Assembly: GCF_964355755.1 (NCBI RefSeq)
Contig: NC_092674.1
Coordinates: 11,167,001-11,231,000, forward strand
Source of the DNA: Antedon mediterranea
Lineage: Eukaryota > Echinodermata > Crinoidea > Comatulida > Antedonidae
Length of the DNA: 64,000 bases
Direction of reading: 5' to 3'
Part shown: positions 14,069 to 24,800 of the stretch, piece after piece
Layout of the letters: each line of letters starts with the position of its first letter
How positions within the stretch are numbered: position 1 is the stretch's first letter
Translations under genes and position numbers: made by a program
Notes under the pieces: model-generated
What the model saw: only the letters and a program-made list of their open reading frames with translations
Database searches by the model: none
Told to the model about the DNA's origin: nothing

Positions 14069-14755
14069 CCGTATTGTTCCTAATAAACGCCCCACCCCTA
14101 ATAAACGCCCCCTTCAGTTTCCTAATTAACACACCTTAGTGCCCAATCTATAATAACAGAGGATTCTCACGTTTAGAATTGGTTTTCAGCCTGGAAAGTC
14201 ACATATTTCAGCTACTGTGATAACACTAACAGTGCGACAAACAAGTAGGCCTACACCGGGCGCGTAGGGTAATTCGCGCGTGTAGGACACTGGACGTTTT
14301 TTTTAAATTCGCGACAACATACATCGCTGGTCTTTAAAAACCAGGAAAACAACGGGGATCAGACAATCGCATGTTTATCCACACAACACGGAATTGATAC
14401 AAGGCGTCTGGTTCATGAAGATCTTTCGAGTTGTTAGAACTTTTCATCAAGTTGAGGGCGGATGTCAATAAACTACGATAAACATGCTGTTTCTGTTGTG
14501 AGGAGGGATGCTGCATCGTCGGCCAATTGCCACAAGAGCAATCCAAGATTTAGAATTTTTTTTTTAAACATAAAGGCGAAGTAAAAATAAAAATTACAGC
14601 TAAACACAGGCACAGTAGCATAGCAGGGGGTTTGGATGTACCCTGTGAACTTATTTGTTGCACACCCAAAAAAACATTGATTGACCGTCTGAAGCAACTT
14701 GTTTAGGGTAGGCCTTATATACAGGCCTCGGCTCTATTTATTAGGAACAATACGG
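14069..14755. mobile_element. TA-flanked MITE (Tc1/mariner-like target site)
   Basis: The ends CCGTATTGTTCCTAATAA and TTATTAGGAACAATACGG are perfect inverted repeats, each flanked by TA (14067-14068, 14756-14757). TAATAAACGCCCC-type repeats follow the left end. The interior is GC-richer, holds no intact transposase, and contains one GTAGGCCTAC. Length is 687 bp. Confidence 0.75.
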
Positions 14756-14760
14756 TAACA

Positions 14761-14873
14761 GGTAATACCAGATTTTTGTGTTTATTAGTTAAAATATGAT
14801 GAAATGTGTTTAATCGACATTAAACACATTTCATCATAGTTTAACTTATAAACACAAAAATCAGGTGACCAGG
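14761..14873. repeat. long near-perfect inverted repeat (hairpin)
   Basis: Left arm 14761-14814 and right arm 14819-14873 pair over about 52 bp with only a few mismatches, around a 4-nt loop CGAC. The innermost stem is 19 bp without mismatch. It sits directly after the MITE at 14069-14755. It may be a snap-back MITE, or an RNA hairpin if transcribed. Confidence 0.8.
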
Positions 14874-15283
14874 TTAACATGTATTTAAATACTATAGGCA
14901 ACAATCACACCATGATCTTTAACATGTGAGATAAGAAATTATGAATAAACTTGTTTTAAACCACAATTGAAATAGACAAATTTGTGTAGTGACAAATAAA
15001 AAAAATTATGACTTTTGGGAAATTGGGATTAATAAGTACAGATGATTAAAGATGATTTGATGCATGCAATACAATCAATAATTGACGCAGTTATCAATCT
15101 AAAACAAACCTAAGTTGTTGAATTAGAAAAGTGATGAAAACCATACAAGTACAGAGATCCCCCACCCATTAAAAGACATGCTTAGTTACTTGTTCAGTGA
15201 AGCTAGTTATAGTAAAAGAGTTAAATAGTAAATGGTAATAATGATATTGTTCATGATTGACTGCAATCCAAATGATAGCACAA

Positions 15284-15416
15284 ATTTAAGATGGGTTGCA
15301 AATTATTTAGGGTGGGTTGCGAGAGATTTAGAGTGAATTGTAGCAAGGATAGGTTGCAAAGGATTAATTTGGATTGTAACAATTAGATTTAAGATGGGTT
15401 GCAAAAGATTTATTTA
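15284..15416 (+). repeat. degenerate tandem repeat (GATGGGTTGCAAA unit)
   Basis: Four to five units of roughly 27-30 bp, each a variant of ATTTAAGATGGGTTGCAAA, follow one another. Confidence 0.65.
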
Positions 15417-15454
15417 TTTTAGATATATTAAGTAAACAGTATAGTTTATGTGCT

Positions 15455-15764
15455 TGTTCATAATTGGAATGCTTCATAATTAAACATACATTGACCAATC
15501 AGTGATGTATTAAATGCACTGGGTTTAATGTGCTTTGAAGAAGCTTGCTATTTTCCTTAATGCACATGGCTAACTGTGTTGGCACATGGTTTTCTGTGCT
15601 CTTAGTTTTAATTTCATGAATTTCAAAATGCTTGTCTTGGGACAAGAGGATACGTCAAATGTGGTTGTCCGACCGTAAAAAACACTTGTCCCGGGCGTCG
15701 GGCAAGTGGGTTCGCTCAGCCCTGTTCATAATTGATAATTGGAATGCTTCATAATTAAACATAT
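15455..15764. mobile_element. putative insertion between direct duplications
   Basis: TGTTCATAATTGGAATGCTT plus CATAATTAAACATA at 15455-15488 recurs at 15723-15764, with an 8-bp repeat inside the second copy. The intervening segment ends with a GC-rich hairpin, CACTTGTCCCG / CGGGCAAGTG, at 15683-15708. It could be a short element with a long target duplication or a recombination product. Confidence 0.4.
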
Positions 15765-16597
15765 ACTGGTACTTACAAAATAATTATTTTATTTCAATAA
15801 TAATATCTGTTTTTAGAAGAGATAAGACAATAAAACTCAATCTAGATTTTCCACTTTTTTCTGAATAAACTACTGTATTTTTAAAAAGTGACGATGAAAT
15901 TCTCTTAAGAATAGAATCATCTATAGTGTACATTAAGATGTTACTTATTTATGCAATTTTGATGAAGCGGATCAGCGGGTATGGATGGCACGTTTTGTTC
16001 TCGACGTGACTTGTGATTATAATGTAAGCAACTTCTGAGCAACAGTAAAATAGCCTGGATCAACCGTTCACCTTGAACACAGTTGTAGCATGGACTTTCA
16101 CGAAACAAACGTATCTACATTGATTATTTCCAGTAGTATGCGTAACATGTTATTATTGTCCCTTGATGCGTGGTGGTGATTTCATTTGGAAATTATACTT
16201 AATTCAAATAGAGGCTGTAATTTAGTATATTGACATAAAGTCACCTTTTAAGAAAATATTTCCGAAATAAAAATAATGATGTGTCGATATTGAATTAAAC
16301 ATTTCATATTAGATTAATGCATGAGCCTTTTAGGACATAAAACTGGCTAGGTGTTTTTGGAATAATTTAAATTATATATGCGGGATCATATGTTTTTTTA
16401 CCTTTATTGTTATGACATATTGTTCATTGAGTTATTCATGCCATGATTATTATAACGCATGTTACGATTGTTTTCTGTCTTAAAAGGTTTAATTAAAAGC
16501 TACCACACACCAGGACAAAATTACAAAAGTTTTTATTCTAGAACTTTAGGATAACCGTGCTGTCTTTGATAAAAATAATATTTAACTAGACATGTAA

Positions 16598-18150
16598 CTC
16601 GTCACTTTGACGAGTTTGGTTATCCGCCGCGCAAGTGGTGAAACATTAACATTAAGGGGATAGGTTGAGGACAAAAGGAAGTGTCCACGTTGGCATTATG
16701 ACCTGAACTGAAGAATATATGTTGTTACCGTAAGCTGAATTTTATTATTTAAATTCATATATAGTATACACAGTATAATCAGTATCCATATCACATACAG
16801 TGTAGAATAGGTGAAATTACGGGACCCGCTATTTATTGCAATTTTTAACATGTTGACGGTTTTAAAATGAAACGCGAAGGTAGCAATTCCGAAAGGAAAT
16901 TATCTCAGCAACAACGTATTAGCGTGTAGAAGAAATTTGAATACGTGAAATATTGATGCGCGCTCTTTTAAATCTAATGAATTATGACGCAAAAGATGAA
17001 AATACGACCTTTTTTATTTAACTGGCCATATGATGACGTCACAACATCCGATTGGCAACATTTTTACATAATTTCGTATCTACAATCCAATAGCTTCCAG
17101 AAAAAGTTTTAATCGTGATTATCACATTTTATTCTTACGAGCTATAACAGATTAAAATTTACTGTATGATGATGAAATTGATGCCACACGTGATTTAAAT
17201 TTTTAGGCATGATGACGTCAAAAAAATTGAAATATTTTTTACTCATGCGAAAGATAGTTGATTGACCCAGACAATATCAAAATCCGGGTGAAAATGAAAA
17301 ACGGATAAGTGGAGATGCACTCTATTCAATGTGATGAGCTATGACGAAAGATACAAAAATCCTAAATTTTATATTCGCGTGGCCATACGATGACGTCACA
17401 ATGTCCGGTTAGCCATATTAATACCTGATCCGATATCTACAACTCATCTACTTCCAGAATATGCCATCCATAAAAAGTTGACCGTCTAGTTTAGAAATTA
17501 CGACTGTTTAAAAAAAGGCATATTTTAAACGAATTTTTTAACCTTTTCATAACAAACGCGCGCAAATTGTCCAATTCGACGTGCTCGTATGACGTATCTT
17601 TAAGTCGAAATTGTTTAACATTTTGTAAAATTACTAGAAAAGGCTGGAAAAACATAAATCACGCGAAAAAAATACGTTTTCAATGCTACGTGCGCACCGC
17701 ACACGTAAAAATGTGCGCACGCGTGGGAATTTTTGACATGCTTAAAACGACATGAAACGCGTAGAAAGTTGATTATAAATTAATTTTGCGCATTTTGAAA
17801 TTTTAAATGCGCGTGCGCGCGTAACTTTGTGTAAAACACGTAATTTTTTTTCAACAGAAAGTTAGCGCATGATATAAATTAAACTTTTGCAAAGTTTCAA
17901 GTTGAAATGTTATTTGGTTGTCGAGCTATGTTAAATACGACAAAATCGTTAAATCGCGCGTAAGTCACGTTGCGCAATTGTAAACGTCATGAAAAGATTC
18001 GCTTGACGACGTTACGTAAATGTCAATATGTTAAGATAGTTACCGAAATGTTATGTTTGCAAGTTTTAGAGAAAAGCGTTACACAAAAATCATACAGAAT
18101 GATTTCGTACAATCACAAGAGGTTATCCTGCAACTTCGTTGCGGATAACC
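16598..18150. mobile_element. CpG-rich repeat element with terminal hairpins (class unknown)
   Basis: The left end has the hairpin CTCGTC-ACTTT-GACGAG, then TTTGGTTATCCGC (16615-16627). The right end has GGTTATCC-T-GCAAC / GTTGCGGATAACC (18121-18150), which contains TTTGGTTATCCGC inverted. The interior is rich in CpG (many CGCG, GCGCAC, ACGT) in strong contrast to its surroundings. It holds the 179-bp repeats listed separately. No coding frame of a transposase was recognised. Confidence 0.55.
16960..17470 (+). repeat. three ~179-bp tandem units, each with a perfect CRE octamer
   Basis: TGACGTCA occurs at 17034, 17213 and 17391, spacings of 179 and 178 bp. Similar flanks (ATGACG-AAAGATACAAAA upstream, GGCCATA-GATGACGTCAC around) show that units 1 and 3 are close relatives. 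The middle unit is more diverged. Confidence 0.65.
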
Positions 18151-18419
18151 AAAAAATCCAATTAAATTATCATGGTCATGATCAATAAAAACAATAAAAT
18201 CATTGTATTGTCACAATATTATTGCTTTTACTATTCATGACGCGTGAAAACAATATTAAGGCAGCATAAATGGTTATCTTATAGTTATAGAATGAAAATG
18301 TTTCTAATTTCTTTTGGTTTATGTATAAAGAAACATACATAATATATCTGGTTAACGTTGATCGTTATCATCCTATGAATTATTGAAATATTTTACCAGT
18401 ACTACTTGTATAATTAGCA

Positions 18420-18565
18420 ATGGATTAACCCTGGCAAACTTTCCAAAATAATCTGAATAATTACTGTATGACTGAGAATATGAAATTTGGTGAAAATTAG
18501 GGGGCCAAAATCTTGTATTCAAATTTTATCTGAAATTAGGGAAGCATGGGATTATATTTGGTCAT
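18420..18565 (+). repeat. dispersed repeat, GGGATTATA-TTGGTCA family
   Basis: Motifs ATGAAATTTGG, GAAAATTAGG and GCATGGGATTATATTTGG occur here. Relatives are at 13262-13390, 41205-41325 and (reverse strand) 48085-48225, where similar words occur in similar order. Confidence 0.55.
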
Positions 18566-19094
18566 AATAAATACAAAAATAAACTGAAAATTCATGTAAT
18601 TTTCTGTCTATAAATTTAACAAATTCTAAAAATAAACAAAACTAATCTATAAACCGCTCAACAAAAATCTTCAAAGTAAAATATTATCAACAAATTTCTT
18701 TGAAACATTAAAATTCTGGACCGAGTTCTGCGTAATTCATACGTTTGTATCGGTATACAAATTTCATTTTAGAGTGTAACATTAGAGGATTGAAAAGATT
18801 TCGTCTGAAAATAATCATCATAATTTATATAAACTCTATGTAACATTAGATTATGGATTTTCTGTTTCTGTCACATTTTATTCAGCTTTTGATGTTCAGA
18901 TTAAAATCGCTGCTTCTTTTTGACATCAAAATTAATCATTAGGTCCAACGTAAAAGATTTTCATCAAAGATAATACCCAGCGGCCATTTGTGTTGTATAT
19001 CGATGTAGAATTTGCATTGTGTACATAAACAATGTCTAGTGAAGTAACATGCAAAGGTAATCTATAAGATCTTAATAATATTTAAAATATAATC

Positions 19095-19292
19095 TAGCCT
19101 AGAGTAAGCCCATCAGGTATATACCCCCTTCTTGTGTATAAGCGCACTTAAATGGACATACAGTACTGTAAGCCCTTTTTTAGAGTAAAGCCCACTTTTG
19201 AAGCCTATGTTGTGTTTAAGCCTACCCTGGGGTAAGCTCACAAACGCTTATCTTGGGGTAGCCAATTTAGGTAATAAAGCCAAGCTTTTATT
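19095..19292 (+). repeat. degenerate tandem repeat (GGGTAAGCCCAC-like)
   Basis: Words such as AGTAAGCCCAT, GTAAAGCCCACTT, TTTAAGCCTACC, GGTAAGCTCAC recur about every 20-30 bp. Origin unknown; it may be the eroded interior of a MITE. Confidence 0.5.
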
Positions 19293-21072
19293 CCATAGTT
19301 ACATCAATCCACTACATCATGAATCCACTACATTTTTTTTCTTTGAGTTTTAATAAGGTATGTCTGCACATTGTGTTCAAAGCGTGTGTGCTGTTACTCG
19401 ACTCAGTACAGCAAGCTTCACAAATTGTTAGACATCCATGACACTGTCAAATTGTTTCAATAAAAGTCTATTTTAATGAGAATTTTGTAATTATTATTTT
19501 ATTTTATCTTATTAATTACGATGTTACAATTTATATTGCAAAAATAAAAGCGGCGGTATTCGGATGAGAAGTCTGGTAATATATTAGAAACGTCAGAAAA
19601 AAATCAATAAAATTGAATAATGGCAAAAACATATATTTTTTAAAGTAGACGATTAAATGCAACCAATACATCATTGATACCGACTTCCTCTCATCAGACA
19701 TGAAGCCAACCATATTAACATTTTTTCATCAAATATGTTGGATCACCTTAACTGCAGTAAATACATTGGAAAAGATCATAAGTTCAGCACATTGGTTATA
19801 TATTTTTAAGCCCTACATAAACCTCCTTCCCCATTTAAAAAACATATCTGCCACTGTTAGTGATAGTAAGACAATGGACCTATAATTGATTATAGGTGGC
19901 AAACAAAATTGGTTGGTACCTATAATTTGATTTTGGGCTGGTGCTACATACATGCATATATATCTGAAAATTAATGTAATGTATTTATATAGCGTATTCC
20001 ATAAACAATTTTCGACTCAGTGCGCTGTGGACTTAGTCTTACTGTAGATGTTATACTTTCCAAGTACATGCTTCCCCAAAGGGTCACGTCATATCAGTGC
20101 TGACAACTATGGTGCTATTACGTCTGTCCACGAAAGAATTTCTTCTTTTCGTAATTGTATCCTCTCCTTGTCAGTTTATCCAGATAAGCTAGTTTAATAA
20201 AGATAGCTATTGGAAGAATGAAGAAAGAAAACCAAAATACCCTATTGAAGACCAAAATACAATTGTAAACGTTAAATAAAGGAAGATCTACAAAATATAA
20301 GCATTATATTAACTACAAACCATTCTGTCCTAAATAGAACTGGAGAAAAGAGTGCAAAGTGTAATTTCGCATGACGGAACATGTTAAAGAAGATCATTTC
20401 GTAACTCGTATTAAATCTGGAAAGTTTTAAAACTGAAATAAAATAATTTTAAATTAGAATCAATTTAAGATACAAGATTATATGTTCATTTTCTATATTG
20501 ACCATTCAAGTTAATATGCAAGGCATGCAGGCAGTCAATCGTAAATAAAAAATCGACAAAAATATTCGACCAACTGAAAGCCTGTTTGGAGGAATAAAGT
20601 TGACAGATATATGCCACAGTCGCGTAGTATGTCCTTCGTATCGAACCTATAATTAACCCTTACATAGCCATCTGCGTGTATATGTAAAAATGGAAACACG
20701 AGAAGATAAAATGAATTGATTTTAGTGTTTTACGTTTGGAATAGCTAACAGAACATTTGTAGAAAAAAAAGAAACAGTAAAAATACACGAAAATATACAC
20801 CAGATAAAATTATCCTGATATGATTATATATATAAATAAATATCTTAATGTATTTGTATGTAATTGTAAAAACATTGTTTGAAATCCTAAGTCATATATC
20901 TAGTTATATTTAGTCCTTTTTGTAAGTATAAATTTCTTTATTATAATTGGAGATAAAAAAAGGAAAATAAAATATCTAAAAGCCGCTGTTTGTTTAACTC
21001 TCACTATTAAGTGCCATTATAAATTGCTGCTGCCACAAAATTAGTGTTTATAATTGGAAGTCAATAATCTAA

Positions 21073-21894
21073 GGCCCTGTTTCTGCTGCCAACTAAATAC
21101 CGTATATTATACGGTATTTTTTGAATACCGTATATATACGGTATATTTTTGGCAGCAGAAACTGCGCTCATAAAAAATATACCGTATTTTGTATACCGTA
21201 TTTTCCCCACAAAATTTGTGGATAAAATACGGTATTTACAAATTTATACCGTATTTTTTGTACCCGTTTCTGCTGCCAATAAAAAATACCGTATTTTTTT
21301 TTTACATGACAAAAGGTCAACATTCGTGTTTTTATTTTCTGTCGCTGTCAGCTGCTTTACACGCGTGTATAGATATATTCGGCGAAAATGTGGAGCGAAG
21401 ACGTCACAGTTTTACTAAATAAATGTGTGTGGGGAAGCTAAAATGTCTGGCCAACTAAAAGGTAATAAAAGGGACAACCACATTTATAAAGACATTTCTA
21501 AAAAAATAAAGCAGGAGTATGGAATAGACTTGTCTCCAAAGCAAGTAAACTGAAAGCTGAAGAGCCTGCGAAAGCAGTACAACATTGCAAAATACAATAA
21601 CTCGGGGAGGGAACGAATTATTGTCCCCATTACGATGTTTTCTGTGCTCTCACAACATCTCTATCACTAGGGCTAGGCTGTTGAAAGTGAGACGTAAAAC
21701 TTCCTTTATTGCAACTTTTAATTATCGATCAAATAAATGAATGGCAATTTGGGTAAAAAAGATGAAATTTAACACGACCACCCAAGAAGTATTGTTAGCA
21801 GAAACGGGGTACTAAAAAATACGGTATAAAAAATGCCGTATTTTATACCGTATTTTTATACCGTATTTTGAGCAGTTGCAGCAGAAACAGGCCC
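21073..21894 (+). mobile_element. Harbinger-like non-autonomous element A with Myb/SANT-like relic
   Basis: The termini are inverted (GGCCCTGTTTCTGCTG on the left, its near complement at 21879-21894) and flanked by TAA on both sides (21070-21072, 21895-21897), like a 3-bp Harbinger target duplication. The outer parts are arrays of the palindrome ATACCGTAT. Inner copies of the terminal motif, in both orientations, lie near 21151 and 21267. The middle carries the relic described at 21388. No DDE transposase remains. Length is 822 bp. Confidence 0.8.
21388..21625 (+). pseudogene. broken Myb/SANT-like DNA-binding ORF of element A
   Basis: In one frame MWSEDVTVLLNKCVWGS (21388-21438) ends in TAA. 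In the next frame SGQLKGNKRDNHIYKDIS continues through KKIKQEYGIDLSPKQVN to a TGA at 21551. After it the same frame goes on as KLKSLRKQYNIAKYNNSGRE. Together this follows the trihelix / Myb-SANT-like domain that Harbinger elements encode beside their transposase (W..E near the start, WG, LKGN(K/R)RD..IY..I, then K.K.L..QY). One frameshift and one in-frame stop make it a pseudogene. Confidence 0.7.
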
Positions 21895-21899
21895 TAAGA

Positions 21900-24800
21900 A
21901 ACCAACATTGTATAAAATTAACATTGAATATCATAATCTTATCTTACAACAGCAGCTCATTGTAAAGTTGTTTTTCATAGATGTCAATTTACATCTACAA
22001 TTGGCCATCCACGTTGAAATACTGTATAGTTAAGTTTATTAATCTATCATCAACAGGAGTCTGTATTCTAAAACGGTCATGAAAAGCTATTTTAATAACG
22101 TCATTTCTATTGATTTATGTCATAGGATAAGTGACTTCATAGCTTAAAATAGCCAATACTTACATTGGTATTTTAAACTGAACATTGGAATTATAATTTG
22201 TTATTTTGCATGCTTTCCCTCCAAGTACATTTTAAACATTGTCGTAGTCTGAGTATTTCACACAGAATAACATAGTAAAAATTATTGATGTAAAAAAAGA
22301 TGGACAGTTCAAGGTCTTTGTCAATGCCAATCTTGCTACATAGTACAACACATTCAAATGTAATTAGTTGAATTTTAGATATCCCCACTCTAGCATTCAC
22401 ATTTTTGCCACCCATGAAAAAAAAACCCATTTAACATTAATACAACTATAAATTTAGGTTTTTATATTTAAATTTAAACACATTGACAGAAAAACCCTTT
22501 AAAATGTGACATTCTCATTGCCAGAATTTCAGCCATATGAAATATTCATTTTTGTTTGTTTACTACAGCCCATAGAGTTATATTCACACTAGATGGAAAA
22601 CTGGGCGACACAGAAGTGAGATTGTTTTGTAGTTCGCTGTAAAATAATTAAAACATTTTGCTTCAATATAGTTCAAACAAATTCTATTTCTGTATACTTT
22701 CAAACTGCCAATTTCGGAACCTTGTTTGTTTTCTTGCACAAAATGATTTTGGAAATATGTTCCATTGTTTGTGTAATTTCCTGTGGAATATTTAAGTTTA
22801 AGTGAAACAATTGTACTATGTTGGATTTTTGGTTTATTTGAGAACTACTCAAAGCCTATAAATTGGTCCATCAATTCAAATAAGGACCAGTGGTTGCCCT
22901 ATCTGTTCTTCTATAATCAGGTTCATATTCATGATTTTTGACCAAGATGACACAACAGGCAAGACAAGTTTGGGAGGTGTGTGCTTTCTTTTACATATTT
23001 TTTCCAGTTCTATTTAGTACAGGATGGTTTGTAATTCTTTTACACATGGTACTTTGTATGTTACATCTTGTGATTCTATTATTGATTCATTTTTAAGGAA
23101 GATGCCTATAGTCGAATCCCCGATGAGAATTAAACAAGTGTTTGGAGTTTAATTGCAACTACCTGTACAGCAATAAAAAAATGTTGTTTTATATCTCATT
23201 ATAATATGGTCAATAAATGGACGAACTCTCCTACTCCTGTTACTAAAGAATTCTCTCTGTGCATTATTTATGTATACAGTGAGCATACAATAAAAGCTGT
23301 CTGATAGACAGTAGACAAAATAATAAATTCTTTTCTCCAAGGTATGTCACTATATGGTACTGAAACACAACTCTCACAACATTACTAAAAAAGGATTGCT
23401 ATTGTAAAATAGTACAATACAATAAATATATGTGACTGCTCTAAGCAGGTCAGCATCATAGTACCTTCTATACTGGCACAATGAGATATACAGTACAATA
23501 GACTTATGCAAATCAAACGACATATTATACGACATAACAAGTGATGTTTTTTTATACATGAACATGCCTGTTTTGTTATAACTAAGGAAATGGACTAAAA
23601 ACTTGAAAAGCCAATCCTTCTGCGAGAATTCTTAAATCCTTTATAATAATTAGATCTTATATAAAACAAATGTTAAACTGGTGTTCAGGGTTGTACTAAT
23701 AAATTCAACTTCCACGTCTTTATAACAAACTGATGATGAGGTAATTAAATTATTAAGTTCCTAATAAAAATATATAAAAAAGCAGGCAATTGTTGTAGAC
23801 AATAAATTATGTCAATACCATTACCACATATTAACCTGTAACATAATGTGGACATACTAGACGTTATATAATAGTTAAAAAGTTTAAATGTTTAGACCAG
23901 AAAACAGAAGAAAAGATACAGTACCAAATTGATTGAAATCAACTGCTTTTAGAGAAACAGGGAACAGTGTATTTTACTTCCAAGTAGAACATGAACTAAT
24001 AATAGATACCAAGTGGATGACAAAAATATTTCTAAAGACCTTTTCATATGCCTTCTCAGTTAGGCCTACATTATGTTTGAATGATTGTGATTGTGGATAG
24101 TATTTTGGTTTTTTTTTTATACAAAAAACAGAATTTCAAAGAACCATAATTTCTACTTTTTTTTATTGGTCAGTTGGAGAAGCTTTAATTTTTCCATAAT
24201 AAAAGACCAGCTGTAGTATTGAGTAGGCATATAGATTGAAAGGGGCACTTTAGGTCAAAAAAGGGGAAACAGTGTGGACAAACTGTTACTATAGTTGCTA
24301 CAATGTTTGGTTAGTTTAGGAAAGATGTTTGTGTTTAGAAGTAAAACACATACTTGAAATAAAAATGTTAGATACGTTAATTTTATGCATGTTTTAAAAA
24401 TATATATTTGGAAATTGCTTCCTCTTAGCTTTTGACGGAAACTGATCGGAACTACTACATACTTATTGATTAGTGAATGTATGGACCAATCAATCAATCA
24501 ATCTACCAATGAACAAATCCATCAATCACTTAATCAATATTTATCTATGATTACTTCATAGACTCTTTAGGCCTAATATAGACTTTGAAAAAATAAAACT
24601 GCTATCTAGGAAAACAAATTTCCACAATTTTTATGTGTAAAATTCAATAAGAGAGTAAAACTTACAGGATGCGGGTTGCTGTAATCCATGACTTTCTTAG
24701 CGAACAAATAAGTCAGATAACTCAATTCTCAAAGCAAAGTGAAAACAAAATCAGTGACAACAATCAGCACAAAATTCTCGTCCAATCGCAAACAATATCT

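Larger units (their letters stand above)
18160..21068. other. intron sequence with repeats at both ends
   Basis: Apart from the repeats at 18420 and 19095, the sequence is unique and AT-rich. A GC-richer spot at 20030-20200 carries a 49-codon frame (see findings). Confidence 0.55.

Noticed and set aside
21149-21422. Two overlapping plus-strand ORFs of 77-89 residues rich in Tyr/Ile
   Set aside because: They translate the ATACCGTAT palindrome array of element A; similar frames appear on both strands of element B.
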